Below, piece by piece: positions 1-6,506 of a stretch of DNA of 23,255 nucleotides. Each line of letters starts with the position of its first letter. Within the stretch, counting starts at the first letter, position 1. The position numbers were made by a program, and so were the translations under genes. Origin of the DNA: Thermoprotei archaeon (lineage in GTDB: Archaea; Thermoproteota; Thermoprotei_A; Sulfolobales; WANQ01); assembly GCA_027038805.1 (NCBI GenBank), contig JALWGO010000282.1, positions 1-23,255 of the forward strand. The letters run 5' to 3'. The notes beneath the pieces were generated by a model. That model saw only the letters and a list, made by a program, of their open reading frames with translations, was not told the DNA's origin and did not search any database.

Positions 1-486
1 TTCTCCGGTTAGTAGTTCTTCAAACCATGCTTCATGTTCTATTTCTTCGTGTAGTATTGCTAGTGAGAGATCATAGGTTCTAGGGTCTTTTCCGAAGGTG
101 TATTTGCATATACCACTATATATTCCGACAGCACATCTCTCGGCTTCTAACAGTACTTTGAGTATCTCCTTTATCGACGGGCTTTCTGGTAACTTGGGCT
201 CCATACACCCTGCCTTCTCAACAAATCCTACTAGATCGTTGGGTAGCTTTCCTCCAAGCTCATATATTCGCGGTACTAGTGCTTCGAAATGGTTGCGGTC
301 TTCTATTCTAGCGTCTTCTATAATCTCTTTTATTGCTTCACCCTCAATACCTGTGGCATGGGAGCGTAAAACCGTGTAGTAATAATATGTTACGAATTCT
401 GCTGCAGCTGCTTGTATTAGCATTTCTATTAGTTTGTTTACATCTATTCCAGCTTTTTGGATTATTTCTACGTTTTTCTTAGCCAT
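1..486 (-). CDS. Dps-like ferritin (DPSL family), C-terminus cut by window edge
   Basis: The reverse strand from the ATG at 486 reads 162 codons without a stop to the window edge, so the C-terminus is missing. The product is a four-helix ferritin-like protein. Candidate di-iron ligands are E30 (AAAAEFVTYYYY), E62/D63 with H66 (IEDRNHFE), E116 and E148xxH151 (EEIEHEAWFEELL). Cysteines at 94, 118 and 127 fit the cysteine-bearing archaeal DPSL class, which stores iron using hydrogen peroxide and protects DNA from oxidative damage (family knowledge; the disulphide is inferred). An AAAGGTG ribosome-binding site lies at 497-503, and a TATA box (TTTATTAA on the minus strand) at 546-553 predicts a transcription start near 523. 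It is divergent from a Fur-family regulator and shares duplicated operator-like elements with it, so it is probably controlled by that regulator. A bacterioferritin or rubrerythrin-like function is less likely because of the cysteine pattern. Confidence 0.85.
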   Translation of the reverse strand, partial: MAKKNVEIIQKAGIDVNKLIEMLIQAAAAEFVTYYYYTVLRSHATGIEGEAIKEIIEDARIEDRNHFEALVPRIYELGGKLPNDLVGFVEKAGCMEPKLPESPSIKEILKVLLEAERCAVGIYSGICKYTFGKDPRTYDLSLAILHEEIEHEAWFEELLTGE

Positions 487-515
487 TTTATGTAACACCT
501 TTTACTTAGAATTCG

Positions 516-579
516 TTTCTACTAGGAAGTAGTTTCTAGTTGTGCTTAATAAATATTTCTAACAAGAAGTTATTTCTAG
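516..579. promoter_or_regulatory. Two 24-bp direct copies of an operator-like element between Dps-like and Fur-family genes
   Basis: Positions 516-539 and 556-579 are two copies matching at 19 of 24 bases. Each begins with TTTCTA, has GAAGT in the middle and ends with TTTCTAG. They are offset by exactly 40 bp, about four helical turns. Each also has a short internal inverted repeat (CTAC/GTAG at 519-522/529-532; TAAC/GTTA at 560-563/569-572). Copy 1 spans the predicted start site of the Dps-like gene. Copy 2 lies between the two TATA boxes. A further TAGAA/TTCTA pair sits at 507-521. This is a likely binding site for the adjacent Fur-family protein (inference). Confidence 0.7.
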
Positions 580-585
580 CTAGAA
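574..585. promoter_or_regulatory. Perfect 12-bp palindrome TTCTAGCTAGAA beside the regulator TATA box
   Basis: TTCTAGCTAGAA is its own reverse complement. It overlaps the right end of operator copy 2 and stops six bases before the TATAAATA box at 591-598. A dimer bound here would cover the TFB recognition region, giving a simple route to autoregulation of the Fur-family gene (inference). Confidence 0.5.
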
Positions 586-590
586 TCAAA

Positions 591-598
591 TATAAATA
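591..598 (+). promoter_or_regulatory. TATA box of the Fur-family regulator
   Basis: TATAAATA lies about 45 bases before the ATG at 639. It predicts a transcript start near 621 and a leader of about 18 bases that carries the strong GGAGGAG ribosome-binding site at 625-631. Confidence 0.6.
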
Positions 599-638
599 CC
601 CTCCAAGACATAGAGGCAGTTAGCGGAGGAGATTAAGC

Positions 639-1055
639 ATGGATATCAACGATATGTTGAGCCTACTGAGAAGTAAGGGTATGAAGATAACGCCTCAAAG
701 AATAGAGATAGTAAGAACGCTAATAGAACTCAAAGACGATCACCCATCTCTAAAACAATTATACGAGGAGGTAAGGAGAAGAGTTCCTACTATAAGTTTC
801 TCAACACTATATTCAACTATACAGAAGCTAGAAGAACTAGGAGTGGTAAAACTATTTGATCTCTTAGGTGAGACTCGAGTAGAAGTTAATAGGAGGCCTC
901 ATATAAATCTAATAGACTTAAAGAAAAATAAGATAACAGATATACTAGATGAGGATGCAATAGAGTTTCTGAGAAGAAGACTCGGCTTAAGAGGGGAACA
1001 TTTTATTCTAGTAAACGTACTCGTATATGCTGGCAGTATTGATGAGAAGCATTGA
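639..1055 (+). CDS. Fur-family winged-helix regulator lacking cysteines
   Basis: This 138-residue protein carries the Fur-family N-terminal winged helix: TPQR at 18-21, DDHPS at 33-37, and the recognition segment PTISFSTLYSTIQKLEELGVV at 50-70 in the place of the family's P-x-IS-x-x-TVY motif. The C-terminal dimerisation and metal domain is reduced. The usual HHH stretch is replaced by PHIN (H88, N90), and there is no cysteine anywhere, so the structural zinc site of Fur/PerR/Zur is absent. H35, H88 and D101 remain as possible metal ligands. The ATG is set by GGAGGAG at 625-631. It is divergent from the Dps-like ferritin gene, which argues for control of iron storage or peroxide defence. PerR-like, metal-sensing or metal-free action cannot be told apart from sequence alone. 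It converges with the homoserine dehydrogenase gene, leaving 8 bases between stops. Confidence 0.85.
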   Translation: MDINDMLSLLRSKGMKITPQRIEIVRTLIELKDDHPSLKQLYEEVRRRVPTISFSTLYSTIQKLEELGVVKLFDLLGETRVEVNRRPHINLIDLKKNKITDILDEDAIEFLRRRLGLRGEHFILVNVLVYAGSIDEKH

Positions 1056-1063
1056 AGGGGGTT

Positions 1064-2065
1064 CTAGGAGGCTTTTAACTGCTTACGTGTTTCTAGGTAC
1101 TCTATTGCATCAGTTACCATCACTTTTGCTGTACGCCATGCTGGTCCTGCTGGCCCCTCTATGACTACTTTCTCGTTCTCCAAGGTGAACTCTACTACGT
1201 TTATGTTTCCGCTCACATTTGCTAACCTGTCTTCTCTCTTAATCTTAGCTGGGTGTACAATGTATTTTTCTTCTCCTAATATTGCCTCTGCAATATATTT
1301 TATGCGATAACCTTCTCCAATAGCCCTCCTTACCTCTTCTTCTGGAATTGTTTCGAGAGGCTCTCTTATCACGTCCATTATTGTTATCGGGGTTCCCAGC
1401 TCTGATACCGTTATGGCTAGTTTTGCGGCTGGATCCCATCCATGAGTATCTACTTGTGGATTGGGTTCCGCTAATTCCTCTTCTATAGCTTTCTCTACTG
1501 CTTCCCTATAACTTAATCCTTCTTCCATTAGAGATAATATATAATTTGTTGTAGCATTCAATACAGCTCTAATACGCTCGACTCCCCTACCCCTTAAACC
1601 TCTAGCAACATCTAGAATCGGAGTTCCAGCAGCAACGGTTGCACGGTACCCTATGAATAATCCCTTCTCATGGACCTTGTTTTTTAGTTCAATGTATTCT
1701 CGTGCTAATACCGTTTTATCAGCGGTAACAATTGATACCCCGAGATCTGTTAACCCATAATATATCCTACGATTAGGTTCACCCGTCTCATAGCTTGGCG
1801 GGATAGCAATAAATGCTAGTTTTGCATTAGTCTCCTTTGCTAGTTCAATGCTTTTCAGCCCTTCTATGAATTTGCTATGTTTGTCTAGTTTCTGCTTCTT
1901 TTTCGCAATGAGTAGTGTTTCCTTTAAATCCTTGTTGTCTTGTACTATTACTGCTCCCCTAGATGATGCTAGACCTACTATATTGAACTCCTTGATTTTA
2001 ACTAGTTCTTTGAGGAGAGCTCTACCAACATTACCGAATCCTATGATAACTGTTTTAACTATCAA
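1064..2065 (-). CDS. hom: Homoserine dehydrogenase, stand-alone
   Basis: This enzyme reduces aspartate semialdehyde to homoserine with NAD(P)H, the branch point to threonine and methionine. The Rossmann motif GFGNVG is at residues 9-14 and TADK at 114-117 carries the active-site lysine. NATTNYI at 170-176 matches the family signature, with Ala where Gly is usual. The segment AEPNPQVDTHGWDPAAK around 199-215 holds the catalytic Asp/Lys pair (D211, K215). At 333 residues it has no aspartokinase part and no C-terminal ACT domain, as in other short archaeal forms, so feedback control by threonine through ACT is not expected. The start is TTG at 2065, supported by GAGG at 2076-2079. It follows vapC by 22 bases on the same strand and may be co-transcribed with the toxin-antitoxin pair, which is unusual for a biosynthetic gene. 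Confidence 0.9.
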   Translation of the reverse strand: MIVKTVIIGFGNVGRALLKELVKIKEFNIVGLASSRGAVIVQDNKDLKETLLIAKKKQKLDKHSKFIEGLKSIELAKETNAKLAFIAIPPSYETGEPNRRIYYGLTDLGVSIVTADKTVLAREYIELKNKVHEKGLFIGYRATVAAGTPILDVARGLRGRGVERIRAVLNATTNYILSLMEEGLSYREAVEKAIEEELAEPNPQVDTHGWDPAAKLAITVSELGTPITIMDVIREPLETIPEEEVRRAIGEGYRIKYIAEAILGEEKYIVHPAKIKREDRLANVSGNINVVEFTLENEKVVIEGPAGPAWRTAKVMVTDAIEYLETRKQLKAS

Positions 2066-2087
2066 ACGATGGTTTCCTCAAAGCGGG

Positions 2088-2567
2088 TTATGGTATGGTG
2101 TTCAAGTCCTCTACGTACTTAAAGTCTTCGTCGAAAGATGCTATGGCTCTTACTTTAAGCCTTAGGGCAACTGCTACGTGGATTGCATCAGCTGGCAATA
2201 AACCATACCTCTCTATTATTTCGAGTGCTCTTATCCAATCCTCATAGACTAGATGCTCTATTCGTAGACCACGCGTGTATAGATAGTCTACGTACTCGTA
2301 GAATTTTCTTAGAACCCTCATACATTCCCTGCGCTTCTCTTCATCGTGTCTAAGTGATTCACGGATTCTCCAAATATTAGCTGTACCTAATAGCTCGCTC
2401 ATCTTAGCGTATAATAACTTGAAGGAGACTTCCTCTAATACAAGTGGTGTAATATAACCTATAATCCTATTCTCTTCAACACCTTCTAAGATTTCCTCAG
2501 CTTTATCTGCTCCAGGTTCATCTAATAAGAGTCTTAGAAATATCGAGGAATCTATGAAAACTCTCAT
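2088..2567 (-). CDS. vapC: VapC-type PIN-domain ribonuclease toxin
   Basis: This 159-residue PIN domain has the acidic residues of a metal-dependent RNase: D6 in VFIDSSIFL, E45/E46 in PLVLEEVSF, D127 in LPADAIHVA, and D146/D148 in ASFDEDF. Toxins of this family cut tRNA or rRNA and are held inactive by a cognate VapB. Its ATG overlaps the stop of the upstream ribbon-helix-helix gene as ATGA at 2564-2567, so the two are translationally coupled with the antitoxin first, the usual vapBC order. The RNA target cannot be read from the sequence. All catalytic positions are present, so it is probably active when freed. Confidence 0.88.
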   Translation of the reverse strand: MRVFIDSSIFLRLLLDEPGADKAEEILEGVEENRIIGYITPLVLEEVSFKLLYAKMSELLGTANIWRIRESLRHDEEKRRECMRVLRKFYEYVDYLYTRGLRIEHLVYEDWIRALEIIERYGLLPADAIHVAVALRLKVRAIASFDEDFKYVEDLNTIP

Positions 2568-2797
2568 TTAGACACCAAGTAGGCTTCCTCAAGTTCTCTA
2601 AGTGATAGCTTTGACTTTACTATCCCCCTCATCGCAGAGGTCATAGTCTTCTTCCTACCCCGTCTACTAGATTGTATGAACATCTCCATGGATTTCCTAA
2701 TAGCCTCGCTTCTACTCATACCGTATAGCTGGGCTGTTTTCGTGAATTCTTCCAATAACTTCTTATTTATTCTGATATAGATACCAGTACTCCCCAT
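2564..2797 (-). CDS. vapB: VapB-type ribbon-helix-helix antitoxin
   Basis: From the ATG at 2797 this gene gives about 77 residues: a beta strand (TGIYIRINKKLLEEF), then a helix-turn-helix ending in GMSRSEAIRKSMEMFI, typical of MetJ/Arc/CopG DNA-binding antitoxins. A basic patch (RRGRKK) and a C-terminal tail that should wrap the toxin follow. An earlier in-frame ATG exists at 2827, but GAGG at 2806-2809 is spaced 8 bases before 2797, and the TATA-like AATATATACT at 2831-2840 predicts a start near 2810. Both favour the shorter form. A 14-bp palindrome between TATA box and start is a likely autoregulatory operator. The stop overlaps the vapC start. Confidence 0.82.
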   Translation of the reverse strand: MGSTGIYIRINKKLLEEFTKTAQLYGMSRSEAIRKSMEMFIQSSRRGRKKTMTSAMRGIVKSKLSLRELEEAYLVSK

Positions 2798-2810
2798 ATA
2801 TCTAGCCTCA

Positions 2811-2836
2811 TATATACGTATATACATTAAAGTATA
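2811..2836. promoter_or_regulatory. vapB operator: 14-bp perfect palindrome chained to a second inverted repeat
   Basis: TATATACGTATATA at 2811-2824 is a perfect palindrome lying between the TATA-like box (2831-2840) and the vapB ribosome-binding site. Its right arm is reused in a second inverted repeat, TATAC at 2821-2825 with GTATA at 2832-2836. RHH antitoxins bind such dyads as dimers of dimers, so this is the expected autoregulation site. The alternating TA composition raises the chance background. Confidence 0.5.
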
Positions 2837-2852
2837 TATTGTTTATCTTGTA

Positions 2853-4190
2853 TTAAATAAGGGATGCGTACAATGCTATAGCTATTAGTAGCAATCCTGC
2901 TATAATTGACAATACTCTATTATATCTTATCAAGAAGTCTCTTACGCTCTGCCTTGAGACCCCGAGGAGAACAGCCATTAACACGATTATAAGCGGCGAT
3001 ATAAACACTAGATTATATATTATTAATAGGATTGTTGCTTGAATAATTGATAGTTTAGAAGCTATACCAGCAAACACTATGTAGGGTCCAGCACTACAGG
3101 GCAATAGGGTAAAAGTGGCTAGGAGACCCAAAGCAAAGCTAAACAAGAGGCTCTTAGAGGCCTTCGGCAATAGCCTAACCATACTCTTCTTGGCGGCAAC
3201 TCTCTCTCTACCAGTTAAAGCAGAATATAGCACCCATAAACCAAACCCCACTCCCACGGCAGTAAAGAATATCTTTGGTAGACTTGAGACAAAAGCAATC
3301 AGCCCTAACCCGAGGAGAAGGTATCCAATCAACACAGCCAACGCGAAAGCTAAGCCTACAGCTACAACTCTCTTATAGACGAATTTCCTCTCAATACCGA
3401 TAGATGCCATCGACGCAGCTATTAGCAGGATAGTATACAAGTATATTGTACAAGGATTAACACTATCGGCTAATGATAAGCTAACAGTTAGTGATAGAGC
3501 GGTAAAGAAATCCATGTTCTCACTTGCACTTGTTGCCTGAGTAGCTGTTTCACTATGAATCGTATGAGTTATAGTTAAGTTACTCCTATTGGTTATCGCC
3601 TGCCGACTTATAGACGATACAGCCGCTCTTGTGCTCGTACCATTAGCGATCACCGTGGTTCTACTAGTAGTTGACGATGTTGCCGCTACCGTAGATGTTA
3701 ATGTAGCTGAAGTATTTTTTGAAGGGAGCTTACCGTGTATAAAAAGGTATGCTAAAGCCTCCTGGCTTACCTCTACATACCCTATTATAGCGGGTGTACC
3801 ATTCGTTGTCATAGCATATATGGGGATATGGGAGTCTAGGTCAGCGGGCTGTACGAGCTTGTCCCATACACTCCTAACTGGTAGCTCACCGATAACTATG
3901 CCAGTAGCCTTTCCATCAACAATTACAGCCGCTAATGGTATAGCTGGCTGTAACCCGAAAGCCTTGATAATATTGTAGAATTTAACTGCACAAGTCCTAT
4001 TTGCACCAACATCGCAGAAGTAGAGGTGGCTAGCACCATAGTTCTCTACTATGAATTTTTTAAGGGCGGCGCAATGCGGGCAATGGATATTGCCGTATAC
4101 GTATATTATATAATTTGTGTCAGCATAGACTAGGATAACTGTTAGAGATAATAATAGTATTGTTAGTAACATAAGCACTGCACTACGCAT
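2853..4190 (-). CDS. Secreted thioredoxin-fold domain fused to a CcdA-type membrane electron carrier
   Basis: The protein has 445 residues in three parts. A signal peptide (about 1-23) is followed by an extracytoplasmic thioredoxin-like domain with the redox motif CPHC at 37-40, two more cysteines at 59 and 67, and a candidate cis-proline near 85. A Ser/Thr-rich linker with N-glycosylation sequons covers about 158-224. The C-terminal part, about 228-445, has six hydrophobic helices of the CcdA/DsbD transmembrane family with its two paired cysteines, C247 in ADSVNPCTIY and C365 in LLPCSAGPY. CcdA proteins carry reducing power from cytoplasmic thioredoxin across the membrane, so the fused domain is the likely outside acceptor (inference). 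The order is reversed from DsbD, where the thioredoxin domain is C-terminal. The ATG is set by GAGGAG at 4201-4206. The gene probably has its own promoter. Confidence 0.85.
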   Translation of the reverse strand: MRSAVLMLLTILLLSLTVILVYADTNYIIYVYGNIHCPHCAALKKFIVENYGASHLYFCDVGANRTCAVKFYNIIKAFGLQPAIPLAAVIVDGKATGIVIGELPVRSVWDKLVQPADLDSHIPIYAMTTNGTPAIIGYVEVSQEALAYLFIHGKLPSKNTSATLTSTVAATSSTTSRTTVIANGTSTRAAVSSISRQAITNRSNLTITHTIHSETATQATSASENMDFFTALSLTVSLSLADSVNPCTIYLYTILLIAASMASIGIERKFVYKRVVAVGLAFALAVLIGYLLLGLGLIAFVSSLPKIFFTAVGVGFGLWVLYSALTGRERVAAKKSMVRLLPKASKSLLFSFALGLLATFTLLPCSAGPYIVFAGIASKLSIIQATILLIIYNLVFISPLIIVLMAVLLGVSRQSVRDFLIRYNRVLSIIAGLLLIAIALYASLI

Positions 4191-4210
4191 TTTAAGCTAT
4201 CTCCTCGTTT

Positions 4211-4244
4211 AGGAAGTATTCCTCGAAGATTTTTAATTTTTATA
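4211..4244 (-). promoter_or_regulatory. Promoter of the thioredoxin/CcdA fusion with a start-site dyad
   Basis: On the minus strand TATAAAAA at 4237-4244 is a good archaeal TATA box and predicts a start near 4214, giving a leader of about 24 bases with the GAGGAG site. AGGAA-GTA-TTCCT at 4211-4223 is a perfect 5+5 dyad over the predicted start site and could be an operator. It is short enough to arise by chance. Confidence 0.4.
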
Positions 4245-4258
4245 CATGAAAAATACGT

Positions 4259-4867
4259 TTATTTCATATATAAGTTTAATAACACTGGTGATACGTAAGC
4301 CTCCAATATAGCGGCAGCTAATAACATTAGAGTAGATGTAACGCCTATACCCGCAATAAGGGAGCCCCTATAATGCATCTTAATAGTACCCCATAAGGCT
4401 ATGTAAAAAGCTATTAACTCTATCAATGTATGAGGAAGGAAGATTAAGTGTAGGACAACATAGGTTAGAGGATAGGGAAATCCTAGGAGGAGCTTGGTCT
4501 TCCACAAGCTCCCCAAGAATATGGTTACAACTATAACGCCCGTAGTAAGCCCGGCATTCCTAATTGACCATTCATATACGGCTTCGCTCACCCTACTAGA
4601 ATAATATCTATCAACTCTGCCTAAACTCCTCACAAAGAATGCGAGTAAGCGTATAAAGATCCCTCTATACCTAGTGTAAGTATATGCTAGAAAAACAATG
4701 TATAACAAGTTTATAGTATTAATATAAAATACTACAACAAATAATTCATCAAGAGAAACCGAAATACTAGTACTCAAACTCTTCAATACTAGTAGTGATG
4801 AAAAATAAACAGAGACCCCGAGAACAACTACACTGATCAGTAATGTAAAGTAATCCCTATTACCCAC
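4259..4867 (-). CDS. SpoIIM-like (DUF95-type) integral membrane protein
   Basis: This 202-residue protein has about five hydrophobic segments. The strongest family marker is LPHTLIELIAFYIALWG at 144-160, matching the PHG-x-x-E-x-x-A-x-x-x-A core of stage II sporulation protein M relatives, followed by a final helix ending AAAILEAYVSPVL, also typical. In archaea this family has no sporulation role; its function is unknown, and a role in membrane organisation or transport is only a guess. The start is GTG at 4867 with GGTGTGAT at 4873-4880 upstream and a TTTAAAAC TATA-like box near 4902. It precedes the thioredoxin/CcdA fusion on the same strand with a 68-base gap holding a separate promoter, so functional linkage is uncertain. 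Confidence 0.6.
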   Translation of the reverse strand: MGNRDYFTLLISVVVLGVSVYFSSLLVLKSLSTSISVSLDELFVVVFYINTINLLYIVFLAYTYTRYRGIFIRLLAFFVRSLGRVDRYYSSRVSEAVYEWSIRNAGLTTGVIVVTIFLGSLWKTKLLLGFPYPLTYVVLHLIFLPHTLIELIAFYIALWGTIKMHYRGSLIAGIGVTSTLMLLAAAILEAYVSPVLLNLYMK

Positions 4868-4960
4868 TATTTATCACACCATATACTATATTGGCAATAG
4901 TTTTAAAGAGTAGTCCCGAGACAAATAATAAATAAACAAAGTATATTTACTAGGTATTTT

Positions 4961-5045
4961 GAGGGGATGAAGTAGCGTTTCAGAACCAAGCACTCCACTA
5001 CATAATGAGATGCCGAGTTTCGCCCCTCCCGACCCTCTCTCCTCT
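4961..5045 (+). ncRNA. Possible small structured RNA (GC-rich island before the aminopeptidase)
   Basis: The 230-base gap 4868-5100 is AT-rich except for this stretch, which is roughly half GC. In hyperthermophiles GC-rich islands in AT-rich spacers often mark structured RNA. TATATTTA at 4942-4949 would place a transcript start at about 4965-4970. GAGGGG at 4961-4966 can pair with CCCCTC at 5023-5028, with GTAG at 4972-4975 and CTAC at 4998-5001 inside. No tRNA fold, C/D box set or known riboswitch was recognised, and the strand is uncertain. This is a weak call. Confidence 0.2.
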
Positions 5046-5073
5046 GCTTCTCATAGTGTTTTAAGCTAGATAG

Positions 5074-5081
5074 TATATTTT
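5074..5081 (+). promoter_or_regulatory. TATA box of the M29 aminopeptidase, probably leaderless transcript
   Basis: TATATTTT is centred about 24 bases before the ATG at 5101. With normal archaeal spacing, transcription would start at or next to the ATG. No good ribosome-binding site precedes it. A leaderless mRNA is therefore likely. Confidence 0.5.
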
Positions 5082-5100
5082 CTTCTAACTGGTTACAGAA

Positions 5101-6201
5101 ATGTTGGACAAATTCGCGCGCCTAATAGTTGATTATTGTGTAGACGTGAAACCAGTTGATGAAGTATTAATCTCGGCAACCTATGAAGCCTATCCAGCAG
5201 TAAGAGAACTCTATAAAGCCGTGGTACAGAGAGGAGGTTATCCGAGGTTCATATTATCGGATGAGGCCCTGCAAGAAATATTCTACCGCTATGCTTCAGA
5301 GGAGCTCTTAACATATGTGTCAAAAATAGACAAGTATATTATAGAGAACATAGACGTACGCATAAGTATAATTTCTCCAACACACACAAAGCCTCTAGTA
5401 GGCATTAATCCAGAGAAGATGAAGAAGCGTAGCATAGCGTTAAGAGAATTCACAGAGATATTTATGAAGAGAGACAGCGAGGGTTCATTAAGATGGGTTG
5501 TAACAGCATACCCAACAAGAGCTATGGCTCAAGAGGCTGGTATGAGTCCTCTAGAATTCGAGGAATTCGTTTTCCGCTCCCTCAAACTCCACGAAAAAGA
5601 CCCAGTAGAGGCATGGAAGAAGCAGGCAGAGTGGCAGCAGAAAATAGCTGATTTCCTCAACAAGGCATCAGAAATACACATCGTGGCTGAAAACACCGAC
5701 TTATACCTTAGAGTAGACGGTAGGAAATGGATAAACGATGACGGTAAAAAGAACATGCCGGGAGGAGAAGTATTCACTGGGCCAGTAGAAGACGCTACAG
5801 AGGGCTATATAGAATTCACTTATCCAGCAGTATGGCGTGGAGTAGAAGTAGAAGGAGTAAAACTCGTATTCAAGAAGGGGATGGTTGTAGAAGCTAAGGC
5901 TAGAAGAGGAGAAGAATTCCTAAAGAAAATGCTCGAAGTAGACGAGGGAGCCAAGAGGCTCGGCGAAGCAGCCTTCGGCTTAAACTACGATGTAACAAGA
6001 TTCACTAAGGAAATATTATTCGACGAGAAAATAGGTGGAACAATACACCTAGCACTAGGAGCAGCCTACCCGGAGACTGGTGGAAAGAATAAGTCTGCTA
6101 TACACTGGGATATGGTTAAGGATATGAAGAAAGGCAAAGTCTACGTTGACGGAGACCTAGTCTACGAAAATGGTAGATTTATAGAAGAAATATTAAAGTA
6201 G
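5101..6201 (+). CDS. M29-family (AmpS/thermophilic) metallo-aminopeptidase
   Basis: This 366-residue protein is full length for peptidase family M29, co-catalytic metalloenzymes that remove N-terminal residues from peptides in the cytoplasm. The signature metal-site segments are present in order: NMPGGEVFTGP (E223), GEAAFGLN (E289), and the long LFDEKIGGTIHLALGAAYPETGGKN region with H316, followed by SAIHWDMV with H335 and D337. No signal peptide is seen. The gene appears leaderless and stands alone, followed by about 300 AT-rich bases and then a peptide-type ABC importer. It likely finishes the breakdown of imported peptides (inference from context). Many EcoRI-like GAATTC tracts inside are simply Glu-Phe codons. 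Confidence 0.93.
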   Translation: MLDKFARLIVDYCVDVKPVDEVLISATYEAYPAVRELYKAVVQRGGYPRFILSDEALQEIFYRYASEELLTYVSKIDKYIIENIDVRISIISPTHTKPLVGINPEKMKKRSIALREFTEIFMKRDSEGSLRWVVTAYPTRAMAQEAGMSPLEFEEFVFRSLKLHEKDPVEAWKKQAEWQQKIADFLNKASEIHIVAENTDLYLRVDGRKWINDDGKKNMPGGEVFTGPVEDATEGYIEFTYPAVWRGVEVEGVKLVFKKGMVVEAKARRGEEFLKKMLEVDEGAKRLGEAAFGLNYDVTRFTKEILFDEKIGGTIHLALGAAYPETGGKNKSAIHWDMVKDMKKGKVYVDGDLVYENGRFIEEILK

Positions 6202-6506
6202 ACATTATAAAAGCATATTATTTTAGTAAAAACATCATATATTTTTATGAAGCAATAATTAAACAATACCATCTGGTCACGGTATTATATAGTATAATTT
6301 ATTATTTTGATGCTATGATTATTTTAAACATTGTATAGTTCTAATAACTTATTTTTCGTTAAATGTTTATATTCACGGTAAAGTACTATTTATTTACAAT
6401 TGATTAGCTTATAATAGTTTTCAGCAGTCATTGACGTGTGGCTTTTATATGATTTGGTTTTCTCTCTTAGTCCAAATCATAATGTTATTCCAAGGTGTTA
6501 TATAGT
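6202..6506. other. AT-rich intergenic region between aminopeptidase and importer
   Basis: No gene was found in these roughly 305 bases. The first part probably holds the aminopeptidase 3' end: T-runs at 6219-6224 and 6241-6246 fit archaeal poly-T termination. AATACC at 6265-6270 can pair with GGTATT at 6281-6286 around a 10-base loop. The last 65 bases carry the importer promoter and a long inverted repeat, listed separately. The rest is featureless AT-rich sequence. Confidence 0.5.
6443..6481 (+). promoter_or_regulatory. Importer promoter with a 10-bp perfect inverted repeat (operator candidate)
   Basis: A TATA-like TTTTATAT at 6443-6450 predicts a transcript start near 6472. TATGATTTGG at 6448-6457 and CCAAATCATA at 6472-6481 are exact reverse complements, separated by 14 bases. 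The left arm touches the TATA box and the right arm lies on the predicted start site. If that start is right, the left arm is not transcribed and the element acts as DNA, blocking the polymerase when bound (inference). The importer genes downstream are the obvious targets. Confidence 0.6.

Noticed and set aside
98..379. Open plus-strand frame of 93 codons opposite the Dps-like gene
   Set aside because: Low-complexity Ser/Ile-rich product without a ribosome-binding site; it is the antisense shadow of a clear ferritin-like frame.
1848..2165. Plus-strand frame of 105 codons opposite hom and vapC
   Set aside because: Crosses two real minus-strand genes; composition and lack of a promoter mark it as a shadow.
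4961..5035. C/D-box guide RNA or tRNA in the GC-rich island
   Set aside because: Boxes resemble GGATGA, CAGA, TAATGA and CCGA, but all are off consensus and the spacings (10, 18, 4 or 20 bases) do not fit; no tRNA acceptor or T-arm could be drawn on either strand.
6495..6506. GTG at 6495 as start of the binding protein
   Set aside because: The GTG belongs to the AAGGTG ribosome-binding site, correctly spaced for the ATG at 6507.
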